Shown: positions 17,107-25,312, counted from the stretch's first letter. The stretch: DNA of 64,000 nucleotides from Thermococcus sp. Bubb.Bath (GCF_012027595.1 NZ_SNUR01000001.1:248001-312000), one strand, 5' to 3'. Numbers and translations are program-made. Notes: a model not told the origin generated them from the sequence alone.

Positions 17107-17193
17107 CTTTTCGAATTTCATAGAAGTTATTGATAAAAACTTGGAATCCACCAACTATCAACTACTAGTGAGTATAAATATGAATACTCAAAA

Positions 17194-18237
17194 CTAACCG
17201 CGCTCTATCCTTCCATACTTCTCTAGGATTTCAATAATTTCATCAACTGGCAGTGAGTATCTCACGTGCCCGTTTCCCTCAACGGTCTTGGCCTGCAGGA
17301 GAGCGTTTATTATCGCCTCTTCCGTCGCTTCCGCTGTAGCCCTGAAAAGGCTACTTAAGCCGTTGTCCGGCAGAAAGCTCAGCAGTTCAGGCTCTCTCCC
17401 GATCGGCACGGTTTGGGCAGTTGAGAAGGCCAGTACAACGTCGCCACTCCCATGATAAGCATAGCCTCCGGTTCTTGCAAGGCCAAGAATCGCCCTCTTC
17501 GCAAGCCTCTTCAACTGCCTCGCAGTCAGGGGAGCGTCGGTGGCAACCACCATCGAGATGCTGCCCTTGCCGGAGGTGCCTCTGCCCGGGTAATCTTTCA
17601 GAAGCTCTCCGACTGGAACGCTGGCTATCGTCAGATCTTCCCTCCTCCCGAAGTTAGCCAGAGCGAACACTCCGACGGTGTACACCTCCCCATCTACCTC
17701 TACCACCCGTGAGGAAGAGCCTATCCCTCCCTTGAACTCAAAGGCGCTCATTCCGGTTCCCGCTCCAATGGCGCCTTCCTTGAAGTCCAGCGAAGCGCTC
17801 TCGACGGCCTCAAAGTAGTGTTCCTCCTTAACTGCCATCTTTCTGATATTGTTGAGGTAAGAGTCGTTGCACTCCATGACGACGGGAGAGACACTCTTTA
17901 AATCTGGATTGAGGTCGATCATGTGCCTAACCATCGCGCTGGCTACAGTATAAACGCTCAGTGTGTTCGTCAGGGCTATTGGAGTTTCAATGTAGCCGAG
18001 TTCCTCAACCTGGACGAAGCCTATGGGCTTGGAAAATCCGTTCATGATGAAGGTGGAAGCAAAGAGCTTCTCCCGGAAGGGGTTTTTCACGGGGGGCAAG
18101 AGCACTGTAACGCCAGTCCTGATGTCGTCGCCATCGAAGAGTGTTTTGTGCCCGATCTTGACGCCGAGGTCGGCTATCGAGTTCCTTCTTCCGTGATCAT
18201 GGAAACCTATCCTTATGCCAAGGTCAGGGGCCTTCAT
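17194..18237 (-). CDS. DmpA-type (P1/S58 family) self-processing aminopeptidase (347 aa)
   Basis: N-terminal nucleophile hydrolase of the DmpA/BapA group, which cuts itself into alpha and beta chains and removes N-terminal residues from peptides. The cleavage site is predicted between Gly225 and Ser226 in GKGSISMVVATDAPL, the hallmark of the family. The new N-terminal Ser would be the nucleophile, leaving chains of about 225 and 122 residues. GAIGAGTGM lies earlier in the protein. The frame is open to 18390, but the conserved domain starts at the ATG at 18237. TTTTAAAG and TTAAAAAC elements lie about 30-50 bp before it. Likely cytosolic and part of peptide catabolism. Confidence 0.9.
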   Translation of the reverse strand: MKAPDLGIRIGFHDHGRRNSIADLGVKIGHKTLFDGDDIRTGVTVLLPPVKNPFREKLFASTFIMNGFSKPIGFVQVEELGYIETPIALTNTLSVYTVASAMVRHMIDLNPDLKSVSPVVMECNDSYLNNIRKMAVKEEHYFEAVESASLDFKEGAIGAGTGMSAFEFKGGIGSSSRVVEVDGEVYTVGVFALANFGRREDLTIASVPVGELLKDYPGRGTSGKGSISMVVATDAPLTARQLKRLAKRAILGLARTGGYAYHGSGDVVLAFSTAQTVPIGREPELLSFLPDNGLSSLFRATAEATEEAIINALLQAKTVEGNGHVRYSLPVDEIIEILEKYGRIERG

Positions 18238-18417
18238 CTCAATCCCCACAGCAGTAGGATGAGAAGTTTTTAAGGCTAGCTTTAAAAGGCTCTCCCCCGA
18301 AATAGGGTGGGCAATGAAGAGTAGCAAGCATACTGAAACCCAAGAATGATGACGTGAACACCCTCCGAGCCCGGCAAAGTTTTTAGCCATTACCCTCTAT
18401 GGTGGAAGGGGAGCACC

Positions 18418-18744
18418 ATGGGCCTGCTGGGAAAGTTCTTCGGGAGAAAAAGGGAGCCGCTTGAGGAGGGGATTGAGATCGTATCCAGGCATCCAGTGGC
18501 CTCTTTTCATGTCGAGAGTGTTCTCCGGATCGGGGAAAAGGTGACCATCATCGGAACCGTGGAGGGCGGCATGGTTTATCCAGGGTACAAGGTCAAGGGA
18601 AAGAAAAACGCGGCGCTCGTGTACATAATCGAGAAAGACCGGAAACGCGTTGAGTACGCGGTTGATGGTGATAAGGTCGCTCTGATTCTGGAGGGCAGGA
18701 TAGAGACCAAGAAGGGGGACACCCTTGAGGTTTATCAATCCTGA
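18418..18744 (+). CDS. Small beta-barrel, translation-factor domain II-like protein (108 aa)
   Basis: After a basic start (MGLLGKFFGRKREP) come short beta strands with FHVESVLRIGEKVTIIGTVEGG and VYPGYKVKG. This pattern is like domain II of EF-Tu-type GTPases, without the GTPase part. Stand-alone versions in Thermococcales have been described as tRNA- or RNA-binding proteins, and this may be one; I am not certain of the assignment. GGAAGGGGAGCACC precedes the ATG, which gives a good ribosome site. The TatD-like gene begins 10 nt after the stop, so the two share a transcript. Confidence 0.7.
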   Translation: MGLLGKFFGRKREPLEEGIEIVSRHPVASFHVESVLRIGEKVTIIGTVEGGMVYPGYKVKGKKNAALVYIIEKDRKRVEYAVDGDKVALILEGRIETKKGDTLEVYQS

Positions 18745-18754
18745 GGTGGTGAAG

Positions 18755-19600
18755 ATGATAATCTGGGAAGACCACTTTCACGTCGACCCGTATCACGGCC
18801 TCTTTCTGGATGCCGTGAAACAGTTCCACAAAGCGGGGGGTACTCACCTCGTCGTGGTCTACAAGAGCGCCCACGACTACGGCTTTCCAGGGCTTAAGGC
18901 CGAGGACTTCATGAAGGCGATGGACTTTCACATTGAGCTCGTCGAGAGGATAAACAGTGATACTCCGGTGAAGGCTTACGCCGTCGTTGGGGTCCATCCG
19001 GCGGAGTTCGACTATCTGGCGAGGCAGAAAGGCCGTGAGTACGCGAAAAACGAGGTCATGAAGGCTTTAGATTATGCCCAGAAGCTATGCTTTGAAGGAA
19101 AGGCGATAGGAATCGGCGAGATAGGTAGGCCCCACTACGAAGTTCCAGAGGATATCTGGGAAGCAAGCATAGAGCTGATGAAGTACGGGATGAGCCTCGC
19201 AAAGGAAGCCGACTGCGCGGTTCAGCTGCACACAGAGAGCTTCGACGAGGAGAAGTTCAGGGAGCTTGGGAGATATGTGAAGGAAGTTGGGATAAAGCCC
19301 TACAAAGTCGTCAAACACTTCTCGCCGCCGCTCGTGAAAGTGGCCGAGGAAGTCGGAGTTTTTCCGAGCGTGATAGCGAGCAGAAAGAACATCAAGGAGG
19401 CCATAAAGCAGGGGAACCGCTTCATGATGGAGACCGATTACATAGACGACAGGAGAAGGCCCGGCGCTGTCCTGGGGCCGAAAACAGTCCCCAAGAGGAC
19501 GAAGGCCTTCCTCCAGAACGGGCTCTTCACAGAGGAAGACGTCTACAAAATCCATGTCGAGAATCCTGAGAAGGTTTACGGGATAGAACTGGAGGAGTGA
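18755..19600 (+). CDS. TatD-family metal-dependent hydrolase (281 aa)
   Basis: Amidohydrolase-fold enzyme of the TatD group, probably a DNase or phosphodiesterase that uses two divalent metals. The first strand carries DHFHVDP (metal-binding HxH), VGVHPAEF lies near the middle, IGIGEIGRPHYE supplies the Glu and QLHTE another His. The family's usual HFSP-like motif is present as VVKHFSPP, and METDY near the end gives the last Asp. The ATG at 18755 follows GAGGTGGTGAAG. The frame is open further upstream but overlaps the previous gene. Confidence 0.88.
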   Translation: MIIWEDHFHVDPYHGLFLDAVKQFHKAGGTHLVVVYKSAHDYGFPGLKAEDFMKAMDFHIELVERINSDTPVKAYAVVGVHPAEFDYLARQKGREYAKNEVMKALDYAQKLCFEGKAIGIGEIGRPHYEVPEDIWEASIELMKYGMSLAKEADCAVQLHTESFDEEKFRELGRYVKEVGIKPYKVVKHFSPPLVKVAEEVGVFPSVIASRKNIKEAIKQGNRFMMETDYIDDRRRPGAVLGPKTVPKRTKAFLQNGLFTEEDVYKIHVENPEKVYGIELEE

Positions 19601-19609
19601 GGTGGGAGT

Positions 19610-19996
19610 ATGGAGCAGAGGACGCACAAGATGACGTCCGAGAGGCTTGTAGGAAGGCCCACAAAGATCGGGCCGCCAGAGGCCGAGGTAGTTCTGAAGA
19701 CAACGGAGGAGATGGCCGTCGATGAGTACGGCCTTGTCCACGGCGGCTTCACTTTCGGATTGGCCGACTACACGGCCATGTTGGCCGTGAACGAGCCGAC
19801 AGTTGTCCTCGGAAAGGCTGAGGCAAGGTTCCTCAAGCCGGTAAAGGCTGGCGAGAAGCTTCTAGCGAAGGCTAGAATCGTTGAGGACTTGGGTAAAAAG
19901 AAGATAGTCCAAGGGGAGGTCCTCAACGAAAAGGGCGAGAAGGTCTTCGAAGGCACCTTCCACTGCTACGTTCTGGAGAAGCACGTGCTCGAGTGA
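19610..19996 (+). CDS. Hotdog-fold thioesterase, PaaI-like (128 aa)
   Basis: Small acyl-CoA thioesterase-type protein. The long central helix region is VHGGFTFGLADYTAMLAVNE, preceded by MAVDEYGLVHGG, the typical hotdog active-site segment. It continues with strands holding ARFLKPVKAGEKL. Substrate unknown. The ATG at 19610 follows GAGGTGGGAGT and comes 9 nt after the TatD-like stop, so it closes that operon. Length is normal for the family. Confidence 0.85.
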   Translation: MEQRTHKMTSERLVGRPTKIGPPEAEVVLKTTEEMAVDEYGLVHGGFTFGLADYTAMLAVNEPTVVLGKAEARFLKPVKAGEKLLAKARIVEDLGKKKIVQGEVLNEKGEKVFEGTFHCYVLEKHVLE

Positions 19997-20016
19997 CCCA
20001 AAATTTTTATTCCTAA

Positions 20017-20046
20017 ATATCGAAATCCGATATCGGTGTTCGATAT
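20017..20046 (+). promoter_or_regulatory. 30-bp near-palindrome over the PadR promoter and start codon
   Basis: The sequence has outer arms ATATCGAA (20017-20024) and TTCGATAT (20039-20046) and a perfect inner palindrome CCGATATCGG (20027-20036). Of 30 positions, 26 are symmetrical. It lies directly after a TTTTTATT element at 20003-20010, over the predicted transcription start, and reaches the ATG at 20045. PadR-family regulators bind such palindromes as dimers and usually repress their own gene, so this is most likely the autoregulatory operator. Confidence 0.7.
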
Positions 20047-20344
20047 GATACGGCGGGTTCTCCCCGGCTTCATGGGCCTCCACGTACTCCACCACGCGAG
20101 TGGGGGAGAGGTAACGGGAAAGCTCATGATGGAGGAACTGGCGAAGCACGGCTACAAAACGAGCCCAGGAACGATATACCCCCTCCTCCACAGAATGGAG
20201 GATATGGGGCTCCTGAAGAGCAGAAGCGAAGTGAGGAACGGAAGGCGCGTTCGCCTCTACCGGGCTACACCGAGAGGGGAGAAGCTCCTCAGAGAGGCCA
20301 AAGAGAAGGTTAGAGAGCTCTGTATGGAGATTCTGAGGGAGTGA
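20045..20344 (+). CDS. PadR-family transcriptional regulator (99 aa)
   Basis: Winged-helix DNA-binding protein with the typical PadR core: GYKTSPGTIYPLLHRMEDMG as recognition helix and start of the wing, then GRRVRLYRATPRGEKLL. It has a short C-terminal helix for dimerisation. Such proteins often respond to small drugs or phenolic compounds and repress an efflux pump. The MFS gene starts 3 nt after the stop. A GTG at 20036 is also in frame. Either codon is essentially leaderless given the TATA-like element 35 bp upstream. The palindrome over the start supports autoregulation. Confidence 0.9.
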   Translation: MIRRVLPGFMGLHVLHHASGGEVTGKLMMEELAKHGYKTSPGTIYPLLHRMEDMGLLKSRSEVRNGRRVRLYRATPRGEKLLREAKEKVRELCMEILRE

Positions 20345-20347
20345 AGG

Positions 20348-21544
20348 ATGAAAAGCGAAGAAAAAAGCGAAATCGAGAGAAAAATCTTTGGAATAAGCTG
20401 GAATGTCTTTCTCCTTGGAATCGTCAGCTTTCTCAACGACATGAGCAGCGAGATGATAAACCCGATAGTACCGAGCTATTTGATGGACGTTCTCGGCGAG
20501 GGAAAGCTCGCAAGCGGTTCGATTATGGGTGCTATTGAGAGCATGAGCTCCCTCTTCAAAGTGGCCTTCGGTTATGTGAGCGACCGTTTTAAAAAACGAA
20601 AGGCCTTTGTTTTCGCCGGCTACACAATATCCACCTTCTCAAAGGGAGCCCTCGCCTTCGCAAGGTACTGGTGGGACTTCCTTACGTGGAGGGCCCTTGA
20701 TAGGATTGGAAAGGGCGTTAGAACGGCCCCAAGGGACGCTTTAATAGCTGAATCCAGCGAGAAAGGCAAATCTGGCAAGTCCTTCGGCTTCCACAGGATG
20801 ATGGACACGCTGGGCGCGGTGACCGGCCCTCTAGTCGCTATAGGGCTTATGAAGCTCCTAGCGGGATTTCCGAAGGAGACAGCCTACAGGTACGTGTTCC
20901 TCCTTTCAGCCGTACCCGGCATAATCGCCCTCTTTGTCATTGTTCTCTTTGTAAAGGACAAAGGGAAGGAGGTCAAAAAGAAGATAACCGGCATCTCAGC
21001 TCTAAGAGACAGAGACCTTCAGCTCTTCCTCGGTGTCGTGGCCATCGGAGCCCTTGGAAGGTACAGCTACGCCTTTACCCTCTGGAAAGCGGAGGAACTT
21101 GGCTACACTGTGGTTCAGGGGATGGCTTTCTACGCGCTCTTTAACCTCATCTACGCGCTCTCCGCTTATCCCATGGGGGCGTACTCCGACAGGTTCGGGA
21201 AGAAGAGGATGATAACCCTGGGCTTTGGGGTTGCGGCTTTGGCCTCATTAACGTTCGCCTACGCCCGCAGTCTGTCCACTCTCCTAGCAGCCTTCGTCCT
21301 CTACGGCCTCTACATAGCCATTGAGGATACCGTCCCGAGGGCATACATGGCCGACCTCGCCCGTGAGTACGAGAAGGGAACGGTCATAGGTGCCTACCAC
21401 ACGGTCTTTGGGGTCTTCGTGTTTCCCGCGTCAGTCATAGCAGGCTGGCTGTGGAAGAGCTACTCCCTAACATACAGTTTCCTCTTCTCCGCCGTGATGG
21501 ACGCGGTAGCTCTCCTCTTGATGTTGCTCCTCCGCGAACGCTGA
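20348..21544 (+). CDS. MFS transporter, PadR-linked (398 aa)
   Basis: Major facilitator superfamily permease with about 12 membrane segments. Motif-A-like loops are GYVSDRFKKRKAF between segments 2 and 3 and GAYSDRFGKKRMI in the second half. FLNDMSSEMINPIVPSYL at the start and the RIGKGVRTAPRDALIA stretch are typical of a bacterial/archaeal subgroup annotated as multidrug or hexuronate-type MFS. The substrate cannot be predicted. Co-transcription with the PadR gene suggests an efflux pump induced when the repressor is released. Confidence 0.9.
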   Translation: MKSEEKSEIERKIFGISWNVFLLGIVSFLNDMSSEMINPIVPSYLMDVLGEGKLASGSIMGAIESMSSLFKVAFGYVSDRFKKRKAFVFAGYTISTFSKGALAFARYWWDFLTWRALDRIGKGVRTAPRDALIAESSEKGKSGKSFGFHRMMDTLGAVTGPLVAIGLMKLLAGFPKETAYRYVFLLSAVPGIIALFVIVLFVKDKGKEVKKKITGISALRDRDLQLFLGVVAIGALGRYSYAFTLWKAEELGYTVVQGMAFYALFNLIYALSAYPMGAYSDRFGKKRMITLGFGVAALASLTFAYARSLSTLLAAFVLYGLYIAIEDTVPRAYMADLAREYEKGTVIGAYHTVFGVFVFPASVIAGWLWKSYSLTYSFLFSAVMDAVALLLMLLLRER

Positions 21545-21633
21545 TGTCATAATGACGAATTCTCCCCATTATTTTCTTCAATTTTTGTCAAAAAGACTAA
21601 AAACCCATGGTCCTACTTCCGCCGGTGGAGAGC

Positions 21634-22635
21634 ATGAGGATACTCATCATCGGCACTGGGGGCACAATAGCGAGTGCGATGACGGAGAGAGGCTACAAGG
21701 CTCAGCTGAGCATCGATGAGATACTGGACATTGCGGGTATAAAAGCGGGAAGCGGTGAGATTATCGAGAGCCTCGACCTCCTCAGCGTTGACAGCACGTT
21801 AATGCAGCCGGAGGACTGGATAACCATCGGAAAGGCCGTTTTTGAGGCGTTTGGAGAGTACGATGGAATCGTCATCACCCACGGGACGGACACACTGGCC
21901 TACACTTCCTCGGCGCTGAGCTTTATAGTGCGGAACCCTCCGATTCCAGTGGTTCTAACCGGTTCAATGCTCCCAATAACAGAACCGGGGAGCGATGCGC
22001 CTAGGAACCTAAGGACGGCGGTTACCTTCGCCCGCTCTGGAATGCCCGGGATTTACGTTGCCTTTATGGATAAGATAATGCTTGGAACCCGTGTTTCTAA
22101 GGTGAACTCCCTGGGCCTGAACGCCTTTCAGAGCATAAACTACCCGGATGTGGCGTACGTGAAGGGCGAAAAGCTGGTAGTGCGGCAGAGCCCAGAACTC
22201 CCAGGGGGTGAGCCCTCCTTTTACCCGAAGCTTAATCCAAACGTCGCGGATATACGCCTCACGCCCGGCCTCTCCCCGGAGGCGTTTCTGGCCCTCGTAA
22301 AAGCTGTGAATGGGGTTCTCATTGAGGGATACGGAGCTGGAGGCATACCCTACCGGGGTAGGAACCTTCTGTCGGCGGTCTCCGGTCTTTCAAAGGAAAA
22401 GCCGGTTCTCATGACAACCCAAGCAGTCTATGGAGGAGTGGATTTAACGCGCTACGAAGTTGGTAGAAGGGCCCTTGAGGCCGGTGTGATACCAACGGCG
22501 GATATGACGAAAGAAGCCGCTCTCACCAAGCTCATGTGGGCCCTTGGCCATACGAAGAACGTGGAAAAAATTAGGGAAATAATAGGCAAGAACGTTGCAG
22601 GGGAGATAAGCGAAATTAGGCCCCGAGCTTTTTGA
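21634..22635 (+). CDS. Type I-like L-asparaginase (333 aa)
   Basis: Hydrolyses asparagine to aspartate and ammonia. The first catalytic Thr is in [10 protein letters not shown] near the N-terminus, and the second triad is in VITHGTDTLAYTS. The closing part (EGYGAGGIPYRG and TTQAVYGGVDL) is almost the same as in the well-studied Thermococcus/Pyrococcus enzymes, and the length matches their 326-328 residues. The ATG at 21634 follows GGTGGAGAGC; the frame is open to 21607. The last 20 nt overlap the end of the small gene on the other strand. Confidence 0.96.
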   Translation: MRILIIGTGGTIASAMTERGYKAQLSIDEILDIAGIKAGSGEIIESLDLLSVDSTLMQPEDWITIGKAVFEAFGEYDGIVITHGTDTLAYTSSALSFIVRNPPIPVVLTGSMLPITEPGSDAPRNLRTAVTFARSGMPGIYVAFMDKIMLGTRVSKVNSLGLNAFQSINYPDVAYVKGEKLVVRQSPELPGGEPSFYPKLNPNVADIRLTPGLSPEAFLALVKAVNGVLIEGYGAGGIPYRGRNLLSAVSGLSKEKPVLMTTQAVYGGVDLTRYEVGRRALEAGVIPTADMTKEAALTKLMWALGHTKNVEKIREIIGKNVAGEISEIRPRAF

Positions 22636-22831
22636 GTTCCTCCTCTCCAACGAGGAGGGGCCTCTCCGCTTCTATAACGTAGCCCAGCTCCCACGTAACT
22701 TCCCCGCGGTTCATAAGTTCGGCGTAGCGCCTAGCCTTCTCTTCGGCCTCCTCTTTATTGCCTGCCTCTATTATCCTCCTCACGTACCACTTCATTTCTC
22801 CATAGCGGAGCTTGAACTCTGCCATGAACAT
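22616..22831 (-). CDS. Small uncharacterised protein (71 aa)
   Basis: Short acidic alpha/beta protein with the middle RRIIEAGNKEEAEEKARRYAEL, a pattern like that of small proteins with one helix packed on a sheet. I do not recognise a named family. The ATG at 22831 is 5 nt after GGTGA. It converges on, and overlaps by 20 nt, the end of the asparaginase gene, so the two mRNAs share an antisense stretch. No membrane segment or signal. Confidence 0.65.
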   Translation of the reverse strand: MFMAEFKLRYGEMKWYVRRIIEAGNKEEAEEKARRYAELMNRGEVTWELGYVIEAERPLLVGEEELKKLGA

Positions 22832-22882
22832 GGTAATCACCATAGAGGTTTCTCGAACGTCCTTAAAATCGTTCTGCCGGTA

Positions 22883-22904
22883 TGTTAAACAGATTTATTT
22901 AACA
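22883..22904 (+). promoter_or_regulatory. Inverted repeat over the moaB promoter
   Basis: Perfect 7-bp arms TGTTAAA (22883-22889) and TTTAACA (22898-22904) are separated by 8 bp. The TATA-like GATTTATTTA is inside the repeat, about 30 bp before the likely transcription start and 50 bp before the moaB ATG. The position suits a repressor site. Confidence 0.45.
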
Positions 22905-22950
22905 AGACAAATGTTATTAAGCTTCCTTTCTAATTTCCCCCGGTGATATC

Positions 22951-23463
22951 ATGGGGGTTAAAGACCATAAGGAGAAGGCTCCGAGGAGGTTTAAGTTCGC
23001 CGTTGTAACTGTCAGCGACACCGCGAGCAGGGGGGAGAAAGAGGATAAGAGTGGGAAGTTCCTGGTGGAAGAGCTGGAAAAGGCCGGGCACGAGAAGGTT
23101 CTCTACAAGATCGTACCCGATGAGAAGATGGAGATAATCGGGGCGGTTGTCGATGCCTTTCGCGCCGGAGCGGATGTTCTGGTGACCTCTGGAGGTACTG
23201 GGATAACGAGCAGGGACGTGACGATAGAGAGCATCAGACCCCTTCTTGACAAAGAACTCTCCTTTGGGGAGATCTTCAGACTCGTCAGCTACGAGGAGAT
23301 AGGAACCGCGGCTATGATAACGAGGGCAACGGGAGGCATAATACGGAGCTCCGGAAGGGCCATGGCAGTGTTCTGCCTACCAGGGAGCCTGGGGGCGACC
23401 AAGACGGGAATAAAGCTCATACTGGCCGAGGCAGGACACGTTCTAAAGCACGGGCGTGAATAG
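22951..23463 (+). CDS. moaB: Molybdenum/tungsten cofactor biosynthesis protein MoaB
   Basis: Adenylates molybdopterin (MogA-type reaction) before metal insertion by MoeA. The protein has VTVSDTASRGEKEDKSG near the start, TSGGTGITSRDVTIE in the middle and FCLPGSLGATKTG near the end, all conserved MoaB/MogA motifs. Length (170 aa) is typical. In Thermococcales the cofactor mostly carries tungsten. The ATG at 22951 follows CGGTGATATC. MoeA follows about 660 bp later, and the gap is filled by a toxin-antitoxin pair. Confidence 0.94.
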   Translation: MGVKDHKEKAPRRFKFAVVTVSDTASRGEKEDKSGKFLVEELEKAGHEKVLYKIVPDEKMEIIGAVVDAFRAGADVLVTSGGTGITSRDVTIESIRPLLDKELSFGEIFRLVSYEEIGTAAMITRATGGIIRSSGRAMAVFCLPGSLGATKTGIKLILAEAGHVLKHGRE

Positions 23464-23502
23464 TTTTAAGGACAAGAGTGCAAGGACATGGTGGGTGAGA
23501 AT

Positions 23503-23664
23503 ATGGAAAAAGTGGATAGGATAAGCAATGTCCCCACAAAAAATGATAATAAACTCGCGTTAAACAAGGACAAGAAACAGAAAATAAAACGGTTCAGAGG
23601 GATACTTGGAAAGAGCAGCGAGGAGACAGTACTGTGGGCCATCAAGGAGGCTGAAGAGCTTTGA
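23503..23664 (+). CDS. VapB-like antitoxin (53 aa)
   Basis: A small, very basic protein placed immediately before the PIN toxin. The N-terminal half is rich in Lys, Asn and Asp. The end has RFRGILGKSSEETVLWAIKE, which looks like the toxin-binding helix of archaeal VapB-type antitoxins. The ATG at 23503 follows GGTGAGAAT; an upstream ATG at 23488 is also in frame. The stop TGA overlaps the toxin's TTG start (TTGA), a classical sign of translational coupling. No clear DNA-binding fold is visible in so short a protein. Confidence 0.75.
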   Translation: MEKVDRISNVPTKNDNKLALNKDKKQKIKRFRGILGKSSEETVLWAIKEAEEL

Positions 23665-24119
23665 GCGATCTCCTGCTCATCGACACCAGCGTCATAGTGG
23701 AGTACCTCGTGGATGGTGAAAAAGCCGGAGTAGCTGAGGAAATACTGCTGGGTTCCTGGGTATTTTTGACGTCCCCCACAGTTTATAGAGAAGCCCTCGG
23801 TGCACTGGCCCTCATAGTCGGCAGGGAAAAGATGGGAATAAAAGGAAAGCACAGCCTGAGGAAGTTCGTAGCTAAGAATGGATGGGAGCCGTTTTCTAAA
23901 GTGGTGGCATCTCTGAATGGCCTTCTTGATGAACTTGGGGTCGTTATAGTCAGCGATTCATTCAGAAGAGACGAGCTGTACAAGACTATGAAAGAGTACA
24001 ACCTGATGCCATCTGATGCTCAAATTGTGCTGGCCTGCCGGAGCCACAACGTTGAGAACATTGCCACTTTTGATTCTGATTTTAAGCGGGTAGACTGGCT
24101 TAAAACTCTGGGGGTGTAG
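23661..24119 (+). CDS. VapC-like PIN-domain ribonuclease toxin (152 aa)
   Basis: PIN domain with the acidic site expected for a Mg2+-dependent RNase: Asp8 in LLIDTS, Glu44 in YREALGAL, Asp119 in SDAQIVLA, and Asp138 and Asp140 in TFDSDF. The domain fills the whole protein. Toxins of this class cleave tRNA or rRNA when not held by the antitoxin. The TTG start overlaps the antitoxin stop by 4 nt. The pair sits between moaB and moeA on the same strand, and moeA begins 2 nt after the stop, so the toxin seems to be read on one message with the cofactor genes. Confidence 0.87.
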   Translation: MSDLLLIDTSVIVEYLVDGEKAGVAEEILLGSWVFLTSPTVYREALGALALIVGREKMGIKGKHSLRKFVAKNGWEPFSKVVASLNGLLDELGVVIVSDSFRRDELYKTMKEYNLMPSDAQIVLACRSHNVENIATFDSDFKRVDWLKTLGV

Positions 24120-24121
24120 TT

Positions 24122-25312
24122 ATGAGGGAGTTCAAAAGGCTCATGCCGTATGGAGAGGCTTTGTCCCTTCTCCTGAACGATTTGAGCGAAATCGCTGAGG
24201 TTGAGGAGGTTCCACTCGACGAGGCCTCTGGAAGGGTTCTGGCTGAGGATGTCACCTCACCGATAGACAGCCCACCTTTTAACAGAGCGGCTGTAGATGG
24301 CTATGCTGTTAGAGCTGAGGACACGTTCCCTGCAAGGGAGTACAGACCTGTCGAGCTGAGGGTGATAGACGAGGTTCCGACTGGGAGGGAGAGCAGTAAG
24401 ACCGTAGAACCTGGAACTGCAGTGAAGCTCCTCACAGGGGTCAAAATTCCGGAGGGTGCAAACGCCGTCCTGATGCAGGAGATGGCCGAGCGCGAAGGCG
24501 ACGTAATCAGGGTTCTCCGGCCCGTTGCCCCAGGACAAAACGTGGCCATGAAGGGGGAGGACGTTAGAAAGAGTCAGGTGGTTCTCAAGAAGGGGCAGAT
24601 TCTAAGGCATCAGGACATAGCGATACTCAAAAGCATCGGCTTCAAGACCGTTAAGGTCAAGCGGAAGCCGCAAGTAGGGATAATAGTTACTGGCAGCGAG
24701 CTCATCGAGGAGTTTGATGAGGAAGCACTGAAACACGGAAAGATACTGGAGAGCAACTCTGTCATGCTTAAGGGACTCGTTAAGCAGTATTTTGGCGAGC
24801 CGAGGTTCTACGGGGTCCTCCCAGATGATGAGGTTAAGATTGGCGAGGCGATCAGAAAAGCTCGCTCAGAGAACGATCTTGTCCTTGTAACCGGTGGTTC
24901 CGCCTTCGGTGACATGGACTTCGCCCACAGTTTCGTCAAATTGCTCTTCCACGGAACCACAATAAAACCCGGAAGGCCAATAGGCTACGGCGAAAGGACG
25001 TTCGTCATGAGCGGCTATCCGGTTGCCGTCTTTGCCCAGTTCCACCTCTACGTCAAGCATGCCCTGGCGAAGCTCGTTGGCGCAAGGAACTACGAGGCGA
25101 AGGTCCGCGCGAGGCTCACTGAGAGGGTTCCGAGCCAGCTCGGTAGGTACGAGTTCGTTAAAGTGTGGTACGAGAACGGAAAAGCGAGACCAATAAAGAA
25201 GAAGGGGAGCGGGATAATCAGCTCGCTCGTGGAGAGCAACGGTTACATGGGAATCCCAGAGGACAGCGAGGGTTATTTAGAAGGGGAAGAGGTTGAGGTA
25301 ACGCTCTACTAA
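24122..25312 (+). CDS. moeA: Molybdopterin molybdenumtransferase MoeA
   Basis: Inserts molybdate or tungstate into adenylated molybdopterin. Four-domain layout of about 396 residues, as usual. FNRAAVDGYAVRAED near 58-72, the GxxVPEGAN-like KIPEGANAVLMQE near 117-129, GIIVTGSEL near 189-197 and LVTGGSAFGDMDF near 258-270 are conserved. The end (SNGYMGIPED) is domain IV. It starts 2 nt after the toxin gene. Together with MoaB upstream and the WtpABC genes downstream it forms a tungsten-handling region. Confidence 0.95.
   Translation: MREFKRLMPYGEALSLLLNDLSEIAEVEEVPLDEASGRVLAEDVTSPIDSPPFNRAAVDGYAVRAEDTFPAREYRPVELRVIDEVPTGRESSKTVEPGTAVKLLTGVKIPEGANAVLMQEMAEREGDVIRVLRPVAPGQNVAMKGEDVRKSQVVLKKGQILRHQDIAILKSIGFKTVKVKRKPQVGIIVTGSELIEEFDEEALKHGKILESNSVMLKGLVKQYFGEPRFYGVLPDDEVKIGEAIRKARSENDLVLVTGGSAFGDMDFAHSFVKLLFHGTTIKPGRPIGYGERTFVMSGYPVAVFAQFHLYVKHALAKLVGARNYEAKVRARLTERVPSQLGRYEFVKVWYENGKARPIKKKGSGIISSLVESNGYMGIPEDSEGYLEGEEVEVTLY

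Noticed and set aside
16147-17133. 328-codon plus-strand frame opposite the radical SAM gene
   Set aside because: The minus strand codes a clear radical SAM protein with cluster motif; the opposite frame has no recognisable domain.
17168-17187. Palindrome GAGTAT-N8-ATACTC between the P1 peptidase and radical SAM genes
   Set aside because: The 6-bp arms are AT-rich and could occur by chance; it is not placed at the TATA or start of either gene.
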